64,000 nt of DNA from positions 124,001 to 188,000 of the forward strand of contig NZ_BMFC01000003.1 in NCBI RefSeq assembly GCF_014637725.1. Direction: 5' to 3'. Under the pieces are notes generated by a model. The model was not told the origin of the DNA and made no database searches. It was given only the letters and a program-made list of their open reading frames with translations. Origin of the DNA: Marivita lacus. Lineage in GTDB: Bacteria > Pseudomonadota > Alphaproteobacteria > Rhodobacterales > Rhodobacteraceae. Positions 63,792 through 64,000 of this stretch are shown here, in pieces; the stretch's first letter is position 1; each line of letters opens with the position of its first letter. The translations under genes were made by a program, and so were the position numbers.

Positions 63792-64000
63792 ATGGTACGG
63801 AACTGGCCGGACTGCGGGTTCATCCGCTTTGACTGGAACGCCGAGACCTATCGCTGGGCGCAGGCGGCGCGAAAACTCGGGCAAGACGTGGCCCGCGACC
63901 CCGAGATGATGTCGACCTGGTTGCAATGCGAGGGCACATGGTTCGTCGGCGTCGATGCGCTGCCATCCGACCCGCACGGCGCAGTGGACGGCGTGCCGCT
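63792..64000 (+). CDS. Unrecognised protein, N-terminus only
   Basis: About 69 codons before the window ends. The product is soluble and Trp/Asp-rich (FIRFDWNAETYRWAQAARKLG, WLQCEGTWFVGVDAL). It starts 4 bp after the dusA stop, so it is probably co-transcribed. No family is recognised. Confidence 0.6.
   Translation, partial: MVRNWPDCGFIRFDWNAETYRWAQAARKLGQDVARDPEMMSTWLQCEGTWFVGVDALPSDPHGAVDGVP

Noticed and set aside
1-64000. tRNA, rRNA, CRISPR, transposase or phage genes
   Set aside because: Looked for cloverleaf-like segments, repeat-spacer periodicity and transposase motifs on both strands; none was convincing.

Overview
The window is high-GC, gene-dense, mostly operonic DNA. It most resembles a marine Rhodobacteraceae (Roseobacter-type) alphaproteobacterium. 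The grounds are a form I aerobic CO dehydrogenase operon, a Tat-exported sulfide:quinone oxidoreductase behind FNR-type boxes, TTT and taurine-family transporters, Tat-exported isoquinoline-oxidoreductase-like molybdenum hydroxylases, and many ATGA start/stop overlaps. This placement is inferred from gene content; no rRNA, tRNA, CRISPR array or intact insertion sequence was found.

Layout. 1-8951: a RidA-family gene runs off the left edge, then a cox operon follows in the order coxC-like sensor/regulator, coxM, coxS, coxL, coxD, coxE, coxF, a 33-codon small ORF, coxG. Repeats that look like LytTR sites precede coxM, and a terminator-like hairpin separates coxL from coxD. 8952-11802: a sulfur module of a secreted DsrE-like protein, a Tat type II sulfide:quinone oxidoreductase and a small membrane protein, with two near-consensus FNR boxes. 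11880-12488: a glycoside hydrolase family 105 remnant. 12695-16409: ligA with polX. 16430-23473: stress and regulatory genes (flavin disulfide reductase, HPF-cold-shock fusion, HdeD, phasin-like, Crp/Fnr, CBS, TetR). 23779-27878: a taurine/pyrimidine-type ABC importer with a SnoaL-like protein and a polysaccharide deacetylase/PuuE-like hydrolase. 28069-35104: a TTT transporter with fused TctA-TctB, two FAH-family enzymes, GntR, TauE/SafE and OsmC.

36286-51959 is the most unusual stretch. Two AraC-type regulators of one subfamily, a MATE pump, an SDR with three small membrane proteins (two of them tandem paralogues), and two complete small/large molybdenum hydroxylase pairs with Tat signals are interspersed with a cydA fragment, a large palindrome and a peroxiredoxin/OxyR-like pair. 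A TCTGCA...TGAC motif occurs in front of the SDR operon and of both hydroxylase pairs, which suggests one regulon.

52257-64000: a CDGSH iron-sulfur protein, a frameshifted membrane gene, a LysR regulator, an allophanate hydrolase with a Tat-signal peptide/nickel-type ABC importer under a divergent LysR, dusA, and the start of an unrecognised gene.

Together the genes describe a heterotroph that supplements growth with inorganic electron donors (CO, sulfide) and takes up organic acids, nitrogenous compounds and probably N-heteroaromatic or aldehyde substrates. Several decayed genes (GH105, coiled-coil, cydA, HxlR, membrane protein) indicate ongoing turnover between the functional modules.
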